From positions 1 to 64,000 of the forward strand of contig JAQVIX010000002.1 of NCBI GenBank assembly GCA_028695495.1: a stretch of 64,000 bases of DNA, given 5' to 3'. The translations under genes and the position numbers were made by a program. The DNA is from Candidatus Cloacimonadota bacterium (lineage in GTDB: Bacteria; Cloacimonadota; Cloacimonadia; Cloacimonadales; Cloacimonadaceae). A model generated the notes under the pieces. The model did not search any database, had not been told where the DNA came from, and saw nothing but the letters and a program-made list of their open reading frames with translations. Positions 34,933 to 44,377 of this stretch are shown here, one piece after another (position 1 is the stretch's first letter; the number at the start of each line of letters is the position of its first letter).

Positions 34933-37900
34933 TTTTAAAAACCAGATAATCACCGCCAGTGCTGGCACCGGAAAGACCTATCGCCTATCCCTGGAATATA
35001 TTGCGCTCATCTTACGCTATTATGAAATAGCGGATTTTAGCCTGGATAGCATCCTGGCACTTACCTTTACCCGCAAAGCCACTTTTGAGATACGCGAACG
35101 CATTTTGGAGCATCTGGAAAGCCTGGACAAAGGCACAGATAAGGGATTAATGGAAAATCTCTGTAATATGCTGGGGCGGGACACCTTAGAGCTTGGTAGT
35201 AAGGATCGCGAAATCATCGCTTCCGCCCGCCAGCAAATACTAAACGACAGCCGCTATCTGCAAGTAAGCACTATCGATAGCTATATCGGCAAAATCTTCC
35301 GCAATATAGTATGCCCGCTTAGAAATATAGATGAGTATGAGATAGACGAAAACGCCATTAATAAGCGCATGCCCTTTTTGCTGGAGCATCTGATGCTGCC
35401 GGAGATACTAAAGAAAATAGATAATCTGCTAAGCCGCAAGGTATTGCGCGGCTTGGATGACTACAGCGGTTTCTTTAGCTCCCTTATCAAAGAACGCTGG
35501 CTCTATTACCTTATCAAGAAACGCACAAAGAATAATAACTTAGCCATTCCCGATAAAGACCACTTGCAGCTCTTTAAAAATGATATATTGGATTATTGTC
35601 AGGGGATTGGAGATAGCGCCCTTTCCATGCAGATATCTGCCTACGATGTATTTAAAAAAGGCATGAAAGATATTTTCAAAAGCGAACCCAATAACGGCGA
35701 GGATTTATACCGCGAAATACTTGAACTTGTGGCAAAACCCCAGGACGCAGTAAAACTGATGAAGGAGCTGGCAAATGGTCAAAGCTATATGCAAAAATAT
35801 GTGGATAAAGACCTTCGCCCAGTGCTTACGGAATATCAAATGCGCGCAGCGGAGCACCTGGCAAATTACCTTTTTGAGCAGCTTTTTATTCCCGAACAAG
35901 AGGAGATTCTGGAGCTATGGGAGATCATTCTCAAAGAATACGATAAGCTGATATATCGTTATAAGAATATGACTTATGATGATGTAAGCTGGTATAGCTT
36001 CGAGGCGCTTTTTGCGGAAGACCCGCCCAGGTTCGATTTCTCGATAGAGAATACTGCAAACGAGTTTTACTACTTCCTTAGCCACCGCACGCGCTTCCTT
36101 CTGATCGATGAATTTCAGGATACTTCGCTTATCCAATTCAATATCCTCAAACCCATTATGGAAGAAATCTGCGCCGGCTATGGCAGCAAAGATTTTGGCG
36201 GGATGATAGTGGTGGGCGATGAAAAGCAAAGCATCTTTGGCTGGCGTAAGGGAGAGCGCGAATTGCTTTTGAACCTGCGCTATCTGGTTGGCAGCCTGCA
36301 AGATGTAAAGGAAGACATACTGCATACTTCCTACCGCTCTACCGAAGGCATGATGCACTTTATCAATACCATATTCTCGGATGCACAATTACATCGCTAT
36401 CTTTCTGAAAAACAGATGAATTGGAGCTATCAGGAAGTAGATAGCGGCATCGGCAAGCTGCCCGGCATCCTGGAATATAAATGCGCCCAGTATAGCACAA
36501 CTAAGGGTGTAGCTCTCAGAGATAAAAACGATGCTTACGAAGATTTTGTAATAAATATGGTAAAACCTGCCTGGGAAGCAGATAAAGAGCAGCGTTTTGC
36601 CATCCTTTGCCGCAAAAATGACGAACTAAGCATCTTGCAATCGCTACTGGAAAAGCACGATATGGGTGGCTTATTTCAACCCTCGGATTATATAGTAAAT
36701 CACCGCCTTATTCACCCTCTCATTTCCTGGCTGCGTTTTGTATGCTACAATGACTATTATGAATTGCTTAGCTTCTTGCGCAGCGATTATCTGATGCTCA
36801 ATTCCGCTGCCCTCAAATATCTGGTGGATGCCCTGGCGCAGCACAATATAGAATTAGAAAAAAAGAACTACAATGCGCAGCTGGATTTAAGCGCTTATCC
36901 CGCTTTGGCAGAGTGGTTTAGCCTGGCAGCCAAACAGCGGCAGATGAGTCCTTACCAATGCCTGCGGGAGATCGTGGGGCTTATCTTAAACGATGATCTG
37001 CAAAAAAACAAGCGAGACCGTCTGAATCTGGAAGCCTTTTTGGCGATGGTAAGGGATTGGGAGCTAAATCAAGCTGCACAAGGTGCGCATTTACCTGAGC
37101 TTCTGGATTATATAGAAGATAACGCCAGGCAAGATGATTGGAAGCAAGTTTCGGTAGAAGGCGAAGAAAGGGTGGAACTCATTACCATTCACTCAGCTAA
37201 GGGCTTGCAATTTGACCGCGTATTTGTCTTTATGAGCCTGGGCGGCAGAGGCGGCGCAAAAGACTCGGCAAATAAACTCTTTTGGGCATACCGCTATACC
37301 CAAATCCCGGATAAAGAGGGCAATCCCGTAAGCAATTTGCACAATTTAGATGCCTATGCCCTAAGCTACCATTACAAAGACATTTTGAAGCAAAGCAGTG
37401 CCCGCGAACTCTGGGAAGCCAGCGAACGCCAAGCGGTATTGGAAGAGCTAAATAATATCTACGTAGCCATTACCCGCGCCAAAACCTCCCTGCACCTCTA
37501 TTTTTGCTATGAAAACGCCAAAGATTGGCAAAGCTATTTTACAGATAAACTGGATAAAGACAAAAGCAAAAACCTCCTGCCCATGTTGATCGCCAATAGC
37601 TGCTTCAATTATTTTGAGCAGATCAGCTCCAATGAACAGGGTTTTCGCTCTATAGAGCTGCACTCCGGCAGCGAACAGAAGCTGAAAACAGATGAACAAA
37701 GCTTTATAGTGGAAGAGCTTACACTGGATAGCAGCTCGCTGGCAAGCGCCAAAGGTTTGGATTGGGAGCGCAGCCAGCCACTGGAAGAAAACCTGCATCA
37801 AAACTGGCAGGCGGTATATATCGAGCGCCCGCAACATCTATATGGAGACATCCTGCACTATTACCTTAGCTTTATCCTGCGAGATACCGCAGATGAACAC

Positions 37901-38230
37901 CGCCTGGCACTCAAGCACTGCCTAAAGCGTTATGGTTCACTACTTTCCGCCAGCAAGATCAAAGAGCTGTGCGATAATGGTCGCCGCAACTTGCAGGAAT
38001 ATAGCTATCTCTTTGGCGCAGAGTACGATAAGGTATATACTGAATTGCCCGTAAAAAAGTATCGCATAGACCGCCTTTTAATCAATAGCGCCCAAAAGCA
38101 AGCCCTGGTAATTGATTACAAAACCGGTGGTATCCACGAGCCGGAACAATTGGAACGCTATGTGAAAGCTTTGCAGGAATTGCCGGCATTTGCGGGATAT
38201 AATTTTGAGTATCAGTATATTAGCTTGTAG
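34925..38230 (+). CDS. addA: AddA-like UvrD-family helicase-nuclease
   Basis: An 1101-residue protein. Superfamily 1 helicase motifs are complete: Walker A SAGTGKTYR near 12-20, LALTFTRKATFEIRER near 44, LLIDEFQDTS near 392, GDEKQSIFGWRKG near 430, HSAKGLQFDRVFVF near 757 and YVAITRAKTSL near 847. A C-terminal nuclease region follows: GDILHYYLSF near 975 and ALVIDYKTGG near 1058. It should unwind and cut DNA ends together with AddB. The gene overlaps addB by 8 bases. No Chi-like site can be identified from the window. A repeat-rich gap follows without an obvious terminator. Confidence 0.92.
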   Translation: MTNFKNQIITASAGTGKTYRLSLEYIALILRYYEIADFSLDSILALTFTRKATFEIRERILEHLESLDKGTDKGLMENLCNMLGRDTLELGSKDREIIASARQQILNDSRYLQVSTIDSYIGKIFRNIVCPLRNIDEYEIDENAINKRMPFLLEHLMLPEILKKIDNLLSRKVLRGLDDYSGFFSSLIKERWLYYLIKKRTKNNNLAIPDKDHLQLFKNDILDYCQGIGDSALSMQISAYDVFKKGMKDIFKSEPNNGEDLYREILELVAKPQDAVKLMKELANGQSYMQKYVDKDLRPVLTEYQMRAAEHLANYLFEQLFIPEQEEILELWEIILKEYDKLIYRYKNMTYDDVSWYSFEALFAEDPPRFDFSIENTANEFYYFLSHRTRFLLIDEFQDTSLIQFNILKPIMEEICAGYGSKDFGGMIVVGDEKQSIFGWRKGERELLLNLRYLVGSLQDVKEDILHTSYRSTEGMMHFINTIFSDAQLHRYLSEKQMNWSYQEVDSGIGKLPGILEYKCAQYSTTKGVALRDKNDAYEDFVINMVKPAWEADKEQRFAILCRKNDELSILQSLLEKHDMGGLFQPSDYIVNHRLIHPLISWLRFVCYNDYYELLSFLRSDYLMLNSAALKYLVDALAQHNIELEKKNYNAQLDLSAYPALAEWFSLAAKQRQMSPYQCLREIVGLILNDDLQKNKRDRLNLEAFLAMVRDWELNQAAQGAHLPELLDYIEDNARQDDWKQVSVEGEERVELITIHSAKGLQFDRVFVFMSLGGRGGAKDSANKLFWAYRYTQIPDKEGNPVSNLHNLDAYALSYHYKDILKQSSARELWEASERQAVLEELNNIYVAITRAKTSLHLYFCYENAKDWQSYFTDKLDKDKSKNLLPMLIANSCFNYFEQISSNEQGFRSIELHSGSEQKLKTDEQSFIVEELTLDSSSLASAKGLDWERSQPLEENLHQNWQAVYIERPQHLYGDILHYYLSFILRDTADEHRLALKHCLKRYGSLLSASKIKELCDNGRRNLQEYSYLFGAEYDKVYTELPVKKYRIDRLLINSAQKQALVIDYKTGGIHEPEQLERYVKALQELPAFAGYNFEYQYISL

Positions 38231-38550
38231 CTCCGCTGCGCTGCGCGAGGTGATAGATGTTAGGCGTTAGGTGTTAGGGGCTGCGCTCGTGCCGGAGATA
38301 TTTGTTTTGGGATAAGCATTTAGAAAAGGGTGAAATCAAAGCTTTTACCACGAATGAACGCGAATTGATACGCTAATTTACGCGAATACATAAAGTGAAC
38401 AAAGCAACAAAACAATTCCGCCACCATGCGTCAGCATTTAATAAGGCTCTCTTTCAAATATAGTGGGTAAAGAAAAAAACAATGAGCTAATACGGAGAAA
38501 ATGAAGCCTAAGATGGCATCAAATTCAAGCTGTGTAAAGGTCTTGTCCCG
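38231..38550. other. Gene-free stretch after addA
   Basis: The first 70 bases resemble the start of repeat R3 (GTTAGGCGTTAGGTGTTAGG, then GCTGCGCTCG), and 38341-38400 contains a 'cgcgaattgatacgct' type sequence with variants near 46300. No coding region or terminator is seen. Confidence 0.5.
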
Positions 38551-38880
38551 TCAGGGACAGTGGTTTAGCTAGCCCAGGGTGTGCTTGCCAAAAACGAGCT
38601 TGCGAGTTTTTGGCAAGATAAACCCTGGGTATTGATGCGTTTTGATGGTTGTCTTTTATCCGCCAGCCCTCCCCTTAGATTTACTCCCCAAAAAAGCGTT
38701 TTTGGGGAGTAAATCTAAGGGGAGGGCTGGGGCTTTATTTATCATATTGCTATATAACGCGATTGCTATCTAAAATGCCACCCCTAAAGGGGTTCCGCTC
38801 GGTTGTATGTTTTAGCATTTCTTGAGGATACCAAATTCCGAACTTATCTGATAATGGCAAAATGAATAGCACAACAAGGT
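38551..38880 (+). repeat. Composite palindromic repeat R2, copy 2
   Basis: About 330 bases matching copy 3 (50003-50326) on the opposite strand with few differences, and parts of copy 1. In order: a CCCAGGGTG..CACCCTGGG-type hairpin around TTGCCAAAAAC, a perfect central hairpin at 38663-38730, a GGTTCCGCTCGG segment, and an ACCAAATTCCGAACTTATC end. It is joined on its right to a truncated, palindromic piece of R1. Confidence 0.85.
38663..38730. repeat. Perfect 32-bp hairpin at the centre of R2 copy 2
   Basis: Arms 38663-38694 and 38699-38730 pair perfectly around AGCG. Compared with the equivalent hairpin at 50137-50202, one substitution and one single-base length change appear in both arms, so pairing is preserved. 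Confidence 0.95.
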
Positions 38881-39025
38881 ATGTTCACACCTGAAATGTA
38901 GGGTTCAAGGCATTGAACTCGCCGAAATTTACACGCAACAGCTAATCATTACGGATTGATACTCAATCCGTAATGATTAGCTGTTGCGTGTAAATTTCGG
39001 CGGGTTTGGGTGCCTTGCTTGTGCC
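38881..39025. repeat. Truncated R1 copy 4 rearranged into a 40-bp perfect palindrome
   Basis: Part of R1 (ending near CCGTAATGATTAGCTG) is present twice head to head. The arms 38920-38959 and 38963-39002 are perfect reverse complements with a 3-base centre. The GC-rich hairpins and one terminal inverted repeat of R1 are missing, so this is a rearranged relic. Confidence 0.9.
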
Positions 39026-39115
39026 AAATCGGAGTTTAGCACCCCAGAAAACCTAAGTTCCTGAAGTCCATAGCGGCTGGGCAACGCGTTCATTTGCTTG
39101 CATTGCTTCTAAACC

Positions 39116-39150
39116 AAAAAAAGGTCTGCCATTATGGGCAGACCTTTTTT
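39116..39150 (-). terminator. Intrinsic terminator of the 39170 gene
   Basis: Stem AAAAAAGGTCTGCC/GGCAGACCTTTTTT with a 6-base loop. T-runs on both strands could stop transcription from either side. It lies 20 bases past the stop codon of the minus-strand gene. Confidence 0.9.
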
Positions 39151-39169
39151 GTATCTAATACTTAGATTT

Positions 39170-41956
39170 TTATTTGGAGAGCAGCATTTTACGGTGCACG
39201 GATTTACCGGCATTTTCCACTTTCATGAAATAAATACCGCTGGCTACATTTTTGCCTTTGGCATCGGTGCCGTTCCATACCACGCTATGCTTGCCGCTTG
39301 CCATTTCCTGATTTACCAGAGTATTGATCATCTGACCCTTGAGGTTGTAAATCTTTACGCTGGTCATGCCGCTGGTGGGCACGCTATAAGAAATGGTGGT
39401 GGTGGGGTTGAAGGGGTTCGGGTAATTGCTAATCGCCAGAGTAAGCGGAACCACTACATCATCATCATTTGCCATAATGGGTTCTTCGATGGAGCGGATC
39501 ATGATTTCGCCATTGGTATAGGCAGCCCAGCCGGCGCCCAGGTTTGTATAGCTAAAACCATTGGAAGAGGTATCCACACCAATCTGGGAGGCATTCGGAG
39601 TTTCCATGATTGCCAGGTAATAATCACCGCTTTGGATAAGCACAGGGGTGGGGAAGGCAATGTAATTCCAGCCTTGAACCACGTTTGCGGCGGGGTATTG
39701 TACCTGTGTAATCATGGTATTGGGCATGCCGTCGGCACCATCATCGTTGTAAACGCGCACAATAATGCTGGAGGTGGAAGGCGTATGCACAAATACTTTG
39801 GCATAATTCAGTATCACGGAATGGCTGTTTTCGTAATATACCGCCATCTGACGCGAGCTACCTACGCTCAAGCCCATTTCGGCGCTGCCATCATCGTGGT
39901 AGGATTCGCAAAGATGAGGAGGTAGGATAAATATGGTAACGGTATTGGTGGCAGGGGATTCGTTATTGTCGTACATAGCGGTTACATAGTAGCTATGCAT
40001 TCCGCCTTCCACGCCGTTATCGGTATAAGTAAGCACGTCTTCCGCCACGCTATCGATCATCACACCATCGCGATAGATTCTGTATCCGGTTGCGCGGCTC
40101 ATTCTTACGCTATTCACTCCCAGTTCGCCCACGGCAAATTGCTCGTTTTGGGGAAGTTCACCCAATACATATTCGCGACCATTGGCATCGGCTACATATA
40201 CTTCGATAGTCCAGTTGTAGTCAAGGGTGGCGGCTACATTTAGTAGCGTAGTCCAGCTTCCCTGCCAGCGCATCATATTGCCATATCCGTCCAAGGCAGG
40301 ACCAGCGTCCACGCCTGCGGGGTGTCCGGTTTGGGTATTGCAGCGATAGCCTGCCATCAGGCTGGTATTGGGAGGAATCGTGTAAGGGGTAGCAAGGGTA
40401 ATTTCATTCCATGCACCGATTGTGGGGTTTGTAACTACCTGATCCACTACCAGGTTGCCGGCAGCACCAGTCCATACGCGTACAGAGTATTCGCAATTAG
40501 CTTCGGCAGGGAAGAATTTGATCTTAGTAATATTCATGCCCACATAAGGATAGATGCTATTGGTTTCGCCCATAGCGTCATATTTGTGTGCGCAATCGAA
40601 ATCGGCAACACCGCCGGTACCAATGGAGTTATTTCCCGGTGCACCGGAATAGGTGAGCCAGCCTTCTTCGCCGCCGCCGCCACCGCCGCCGGGAGCTTCC
40701 CAAGCGAGGGTAACGCTATTGCCACTTACTTCAGCGGTGAGGTCGGTGGGCGGAGCGATAAATACGTCGTTGAATATCTTAAAGTCGTCTATCATGATGC
40801 CGGTGCCGATGGGAGTATCGTCGTCGGATTTGAAATACCAGCGGAATTTAACGGTTTCGCCAGCGTAATCCGAGATATAGCCATTCAGGGAATAGGAATC
40901 CACCATGGAAGCCCATACGTCTGGGGCATCAATATATACGTAGTTATTTCCCGTGGCGCTGCCGTATGGGTTGCTCATCGCGCGCCAGGTAGTGCCGTTA
41001 TCCGGCGAGATTTCCCAGCCCCAATAGTCGAGGTCTGCCAGGTTGCTTTGCGGGCTGGTGTCGTCAAAATAGCCCATAATCATGAAGTCAGCCCTGATGT
41101 CTCCACTGGAAGGCAGGGTAATGGAAGGGCTTACCAAATAGTTCAGCATATTGGTATTGTAAGAGCCTTGATCGTTTTGGTTTTGCATTACGTGAGTGGG
41201 GCTTGGAGCAGTGGCATTGGTTACCAGATGCCAAAGGTCTCCACCCAGGGGTACCATGCTGGAAGCCACCATCTCGCCATCATCCACGCCGTTATTGCTA
41301 TATCCGCCAAAGGAGATATCATCTACCATAAAGCCGAAGAGGGCAGCGTTATTGGTGGTATCATAAGCGGGGTCGGAAGCAAAGGCAAAGCGGATTTTTA
41401 CGCTTTGACCCACGTAGGCAGAGAGGTTGAAAGTGGCGGTAGTCCAGGTGGTTACTATACCACCCCAGCCGGGGACGCCCAAGCCTTCACCGTGTTCGCT
41501 GCCAAAGGCATAAGAATTTGCAAAGTCATAAGCGGGAGTGCCAGCTATTACCGTCCAGGTAGTGCCGCCATCGGTGGAAATACGGATATTGGCAGAATCC
41601 CAGCCGTCATATTCTTCGTGAACAGCGGGTTCTTCCAAGCCGAGCCTGTATTTGAAAGTAAGGGTGGCGTTGCTGGCGGTAAGAGTGCGCGCCGGGGTAT
41701 CCAACACCAGATACTGATGGCTCAAGTAGCCACCGATATCATGACCGGATGCCAGATCGGGGTCTCCCATCCACCAAACGTTTCCCTGAGTGCCGCCAAC
41801 ATCGTAAACATGCCATTGATTGGGACTCTCAGCTCCATCATAATGAATCCAGCCATCGGCGTTAGACTCAAAGTCTTCGTGATATGCTACTACTTCGTAT
41901 GCAAATACAGAAGTAATCAGCATCAGGGCCAAGATAATAAGCCAGTGCTTTTTCAT
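39170..41956 (-). CDS. Large secreted multidomain protein with sorting tail
   Basis: A 928-residue protein with a signal peptide (residues 1-19, ending VFA). Residues 25-215 and about 225-395 look like two jelly-roll type domains of the secreted 'choice-of-anchor' kind, each with SGNNYV/TSTDGGTTW-type motifs and DDI/DDF near the end. A fibronectin type III-like unit begins near 400 (PTDLTAEVSGNSVTLAWEAP), followed by seven glycines, an oligo-glycine hinge. The last 85 residues form the FlgD/Ig-like sorting tail starting NYPNPFNPTTTISY and ending KMLLSK. It may be a surface adhesin or a protease-associated protein; no catalytic motif is evident. Rho-independent terminator downstream; SD-like GGAGG precedes the ATG. 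Confidence 0.82.
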   Translation of the reverse strand: MKKHWLIILALMLITSVFAYEVVAYHEDFESNADGWIHYDGAESPNQWHVYDVGGTQGNVWWMGDPDLASGHDIGGYLSHQYLVLDTPARTLTASNATLTFKYRLGLEEPAVHEEYDGWDSANIRISTDGGTTWTVIAGTPAYDFANSYAFGSEHGEGLGVPGWGGIVTTWTTATFNLSAYVGQSVKIRFAFASDPAYDTTNNAALFGFMVDDISFGGYSNNGVDDGEMVASSMVPLGGDLWHLVTNATAPSPTHVMQNQNDQGSYNTNMLNYLVSPSITLPSSGDIRADFMIMGYFDDTSPQSNLADLDYWGWEISPDNGTTWRAMSNPYGSATGNNYVYIDAPDVWASMVDSYSLNGYISDYAGETVKFRWYFKSDDDTPIGTGIMIDDFKIFNDVFIAPPTDLTAEVSGNSVTLAWEAPGGGGGGGEEGWLTYSGAPGNNSIGTGGVADFDCAHKYDAMGETNSIYPYVGMNITKIKFFPAEANCEYSVRVWTGAAGNLVVDQVVTNPTIGAWNEITLATPYTIPPNTSLMAGYRCNTQTGHPAGVDAGPALDGYGNMMRWQGSWTTLLNVAATLDYNWTIEVYVADANGREYVLGELPQNEQFAVGELGVNSVRMSRATGYRIYRDGVMIDSVAEDVLTYTDNGVEGGMHSYYVTAMYDNNESPATNTVTIFILPPHLCESYHDDGSAEMGLSVGSSRQMAVYYENSHSVILNYAKVFVHTPSTSSIIVRVYNDDGADGMPNTMITQVQYPAANVVQGWNYIAFPTPVLIQSGDYYLAIMETPNASQIGVDTSSNGFSYTNLGAGWAAYTNGEIMIRSIEEPIMANDDDVVVPLTLAISNYPNPFNPTTTISYSVPTSGMTSVKIYNLKGQMINTLVNQEMASGKHSVVWNGTDAKGKNVASGIYFMKVENAGKSVHRKMLLSK

Positions 41957-42220
41957 TGATCCTCCTTATAGATCATCATTCTTCTTTTAAACATAAAGCA
42001 AGTTAAACACTTACTACTCATTATATACTTGTAGCAAGCAAAACTGCTTCCAATATTCTGTCAATCTTTTTTTTACGAAGCTATTTTGGGCTTCATTATT
42101 CTTGTTTCGGCATTTTGTACCGACTTCATATTAAAACATCAGTCACGATAACCCCGAAAGGGGCGTCAGCGCCTGGCACCTGCTACCTGCTACCTGTCCC
42201 CTGGCGTAGCGCAGCGAAGC

Positions 42221-44377
42221 CTAAGTGTATTGTAAACGGTACAAATCGTAATACAATCCCTTCTTATCCAACAGCTCAAAGTGGCTGCCTTCTTCCATAA
42301 TCTTGCCTTTGTGAAGAACGATGATCCTATCCACGTGTTGGATGGTGGAAAGGCGATGGGCGATTATGATGGAAGTGCGTTCTTTGATCAGCTTTTCCAG
42401 GGCATCTTGAATCAGGATTTCGGTTTCGGTATCGATATTGCTGGTAGCTTCGTCCAGGATGAAGATGCTGGGGTTATATGCCAATACGCGCGCAAAGGCA
42501 ATAAGCTGGCGCTGCCCCGTGGAAAGCGTGGCGCCGCGTTCCATTACCGGCTCGTCGTAGCCCTTAGGTAGTTGCGAGATAAACTTATCCGCATTTACAT
42601 ATTTTGCCATTTGGATGATCTCTTCGCGGCTAAGGCTGTGGTCATTTAGCGCAATATTATCGTGAATATCGCCGCTAAAGATAAATACATCCTGCTGCAC
42701 AATGCCCACATTGCGGCGCACATCCTGCAAAGCGTATTCTTTGAGTGGCTTGCCATCGATGAGGATCTCTCCCTTTTGGAAGGGATAAAGCCCCAAAATG
42801 AGGTTTACAATTGAGGTTTTGCCGCTACCGGTATGCCCCACCAGGGCGATCTTTTCACCGGGGCGGATTTTCAGATTAATATCCTTAAGCACCCATTCTT
42901 CATGGTTATACGCCAGCCAGAGATTCTTAAACTCAATCTCGCCTTGTAGCTTGATATTTGCTGAAAGCGCTTCCCTGTAGTCGTCAGTTTCCTGATCCAT
43001 CAGGTCAAAGATGCGTTCTGCTCCCGCCAGTGCGCCTTGCAGCACGTTAAACTTCTCGCTAAAGTCGTTGATCGGCTCAAAGAGTTTCTGCACATATTGG
43101 GTAAATGCCATTAGTAGCCCAATGGTGATATGGTCTCGCAGGATTTGTCCGCCGCCATACCAGATAATAAGCGCTACCGCTACTTGCGAAGATACGTGGA
43201 TTACCGGCCGGAAAAAGGCAAAGAGCCTAAGCTGCTTCATGGAAGCCAGGAAATAGGTATGATTTATATCGGAAAATTCATCCCGTTTGTGGCTGTATTG
43301 ATTGAAGAGCTGGATAATCTTTTGCCCGGCAATGTGTTCTGCCAGGGTGGCATTGAGCTGGGCGAGGTGTTTACGCACTTCGCGATAGATTACTCTGGTT
43401 TTACTGCGGTAAACGGCGATAACCCAGATCAGTAAGGGCAAAATCGCCATGCTTATCAGGGCAAGTTGCCAGTCCAAAACCAACATCAGTGCCACGATGG
43501 CGATTACGATGATTACATCCTGCACGATGGTGATTACGCCGGAGGCAAGCATTTCGTCGATGGCGCGAATATCGTTCGTTACCCGCGTTACCAGCCTGCC
43601 CACGGGGTTTTGGTCAAAGTATTTCGTAGGCATCTTTTGCAGATGTTCAAATACATCATGGCGCAGGTCGTTCATCGCTTTTTGCGAGAAAGTGGTAGTA
43701 AGCACCGCCTGAGTATAGCCGCTTATAAAGCGGATGAGGATAATGCCAAAGTATAGTATTGCAAGCACTAAGATGGCATTGGAAGCATCCCGGCGCAGTT
43801 CCAGCCGTTGTAAACGCGGGATATCATTTAGAGCGTCCCGCGGGATGGCGATCTTGCCGCTGCCAACGCTAAAGTAGCCATCTAAGGTATCGATTTCTGC
43901 CAAGGGGGCTTCCACCCGGTTGAAGTGCTTCTCAAGGATTTTCAGGTTTTTGGGGTTATCATCAATCAGGAATACCGCTTTTTTGCTGATTAGTCCACGC
44001 GCTTCCAGCAGCTCAAGGTCTGCTTTTCCCAGCTTGCTTTTGCTTCTTTGGCTTATCACCACAAAGTGCAAGTCGCCCTGCTGGTAATCCTTTAGTTTCA
44101 ATACCTTATTGCGCTGCATAAAGTCCTTGTACAGCGCTTCATCGGCAAAAATGGCGATAGACTTGTCCGAAACAATGTAATTATCAATCGCCGAGCGCTG
44201 AATAAGCGGCAATACCAATTCTGCCACCGTTACCAGCATCAGCACCAAAAAGGAGATAATCACCCATTTGATATAGGGAATCAGGTAATGCGCCATCCTG
44301 CCATAGAGGCGGCGATCGTAGATTTTTCCTTTGATATCATCTGAGATATATCTGCCACCGCGTCCACCGTGCATCAT
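42221..44377 (-). CDS. ABC exporter half-transporter with a large TM1-TM2 insertion (catalytic partner)
   Basis: A 718-residue type IV ABC exporter half. A membrane domain (TM1 about 37-60, TM2 about 198-218 and four more) is followed by an ATPase: Walker A GHTGSGKTSIV, signature LSTGQRQ and Walker B FILDEATSNID with the catalytic Glu intact. Residues about 70-190, between TM1 and TM2 and thus periplasmic, form an extra soluble domain of about 120 residues that ordinary MsbA-like exporters lack. The start overlaps the stop of the 46134 gene by 4 bases, and the two are a heterodimer. Substrate unknown; lipid, peptide or drug export is possible. Confidence 0.9.
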   Translation of the reverse strand: MMHGGRGGRYISDDIKGKIYDRRLYGRMAHYLIPYIKWVIISFLVLMLVTVAELVLPLIQRSAIDNYIVSDKSIAIFADEALYKDFMQRNKVLKLKDYQQGDLHFVVISQRSKSKLGKADLELLEARGLISKKAVFLIDDNPKNLKILEKHFNRVEAPLAEIDTLDGYFSVGSGKIAIPRDALNDIPRLQRLELRRDASNAILVLAILYFGIILIRFISGYTQAVLTTTFSQKAMNDLRHDVFEHLQKMPTKYFDQNPVGRLVTRVTNDIRAIDEMLASGVITIVQDVIIVIAIVALMLVLDWQLALISMAILPLLIWVIAVYRSKTRVIYREVRKHLAQLNATLAEHIAGQKIIQLFNQYSHKRDEFSDINHTYFLASMKQLRLFAFFRPVIHVSSQVAVALIIWYGGGQILRDHITIGLLMAFTQYVQKLFEPINDFSEKFNVLQGALAGAERIFDLMDQETDDYREALSANIKLQGEIEFKNLWLAYNHEEWVLKDINLKIRPGEKIALVGHTGSGKTSIVNLILGLYPFQKGEILIDGKPLKEYALQDVRRNVGIVQQDVFIFSGDIHDNIALNDHSLSREEIIQMAKYVNADKFISQLPKGYDEPVMERGATLSTGQRQLIAFARVLAYNPSIFILDEATSNIDTETEILIQDALEKLIKERTSIIIAHRLSTIQHVDRIIVLHKGKIMEEGSHFELLDKKGLYYDLYRLQYT

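Noticed and set aside
39134-39925. A 263-codon plus-strand frame at the 3' end of the secreted protein gene
   Set aside because: It begins within the terminator and is antisense to the sorting tail, so it is a shadow frame.
40322-41959. A 545-codon open frame on the plus strand inside the secreted protein gene
   Set aside because: It lies opposite a gene with a signal peptide, clear domains and a sorting tail; the plus frame has no recognisable domain and is a shadow of biased codon use.
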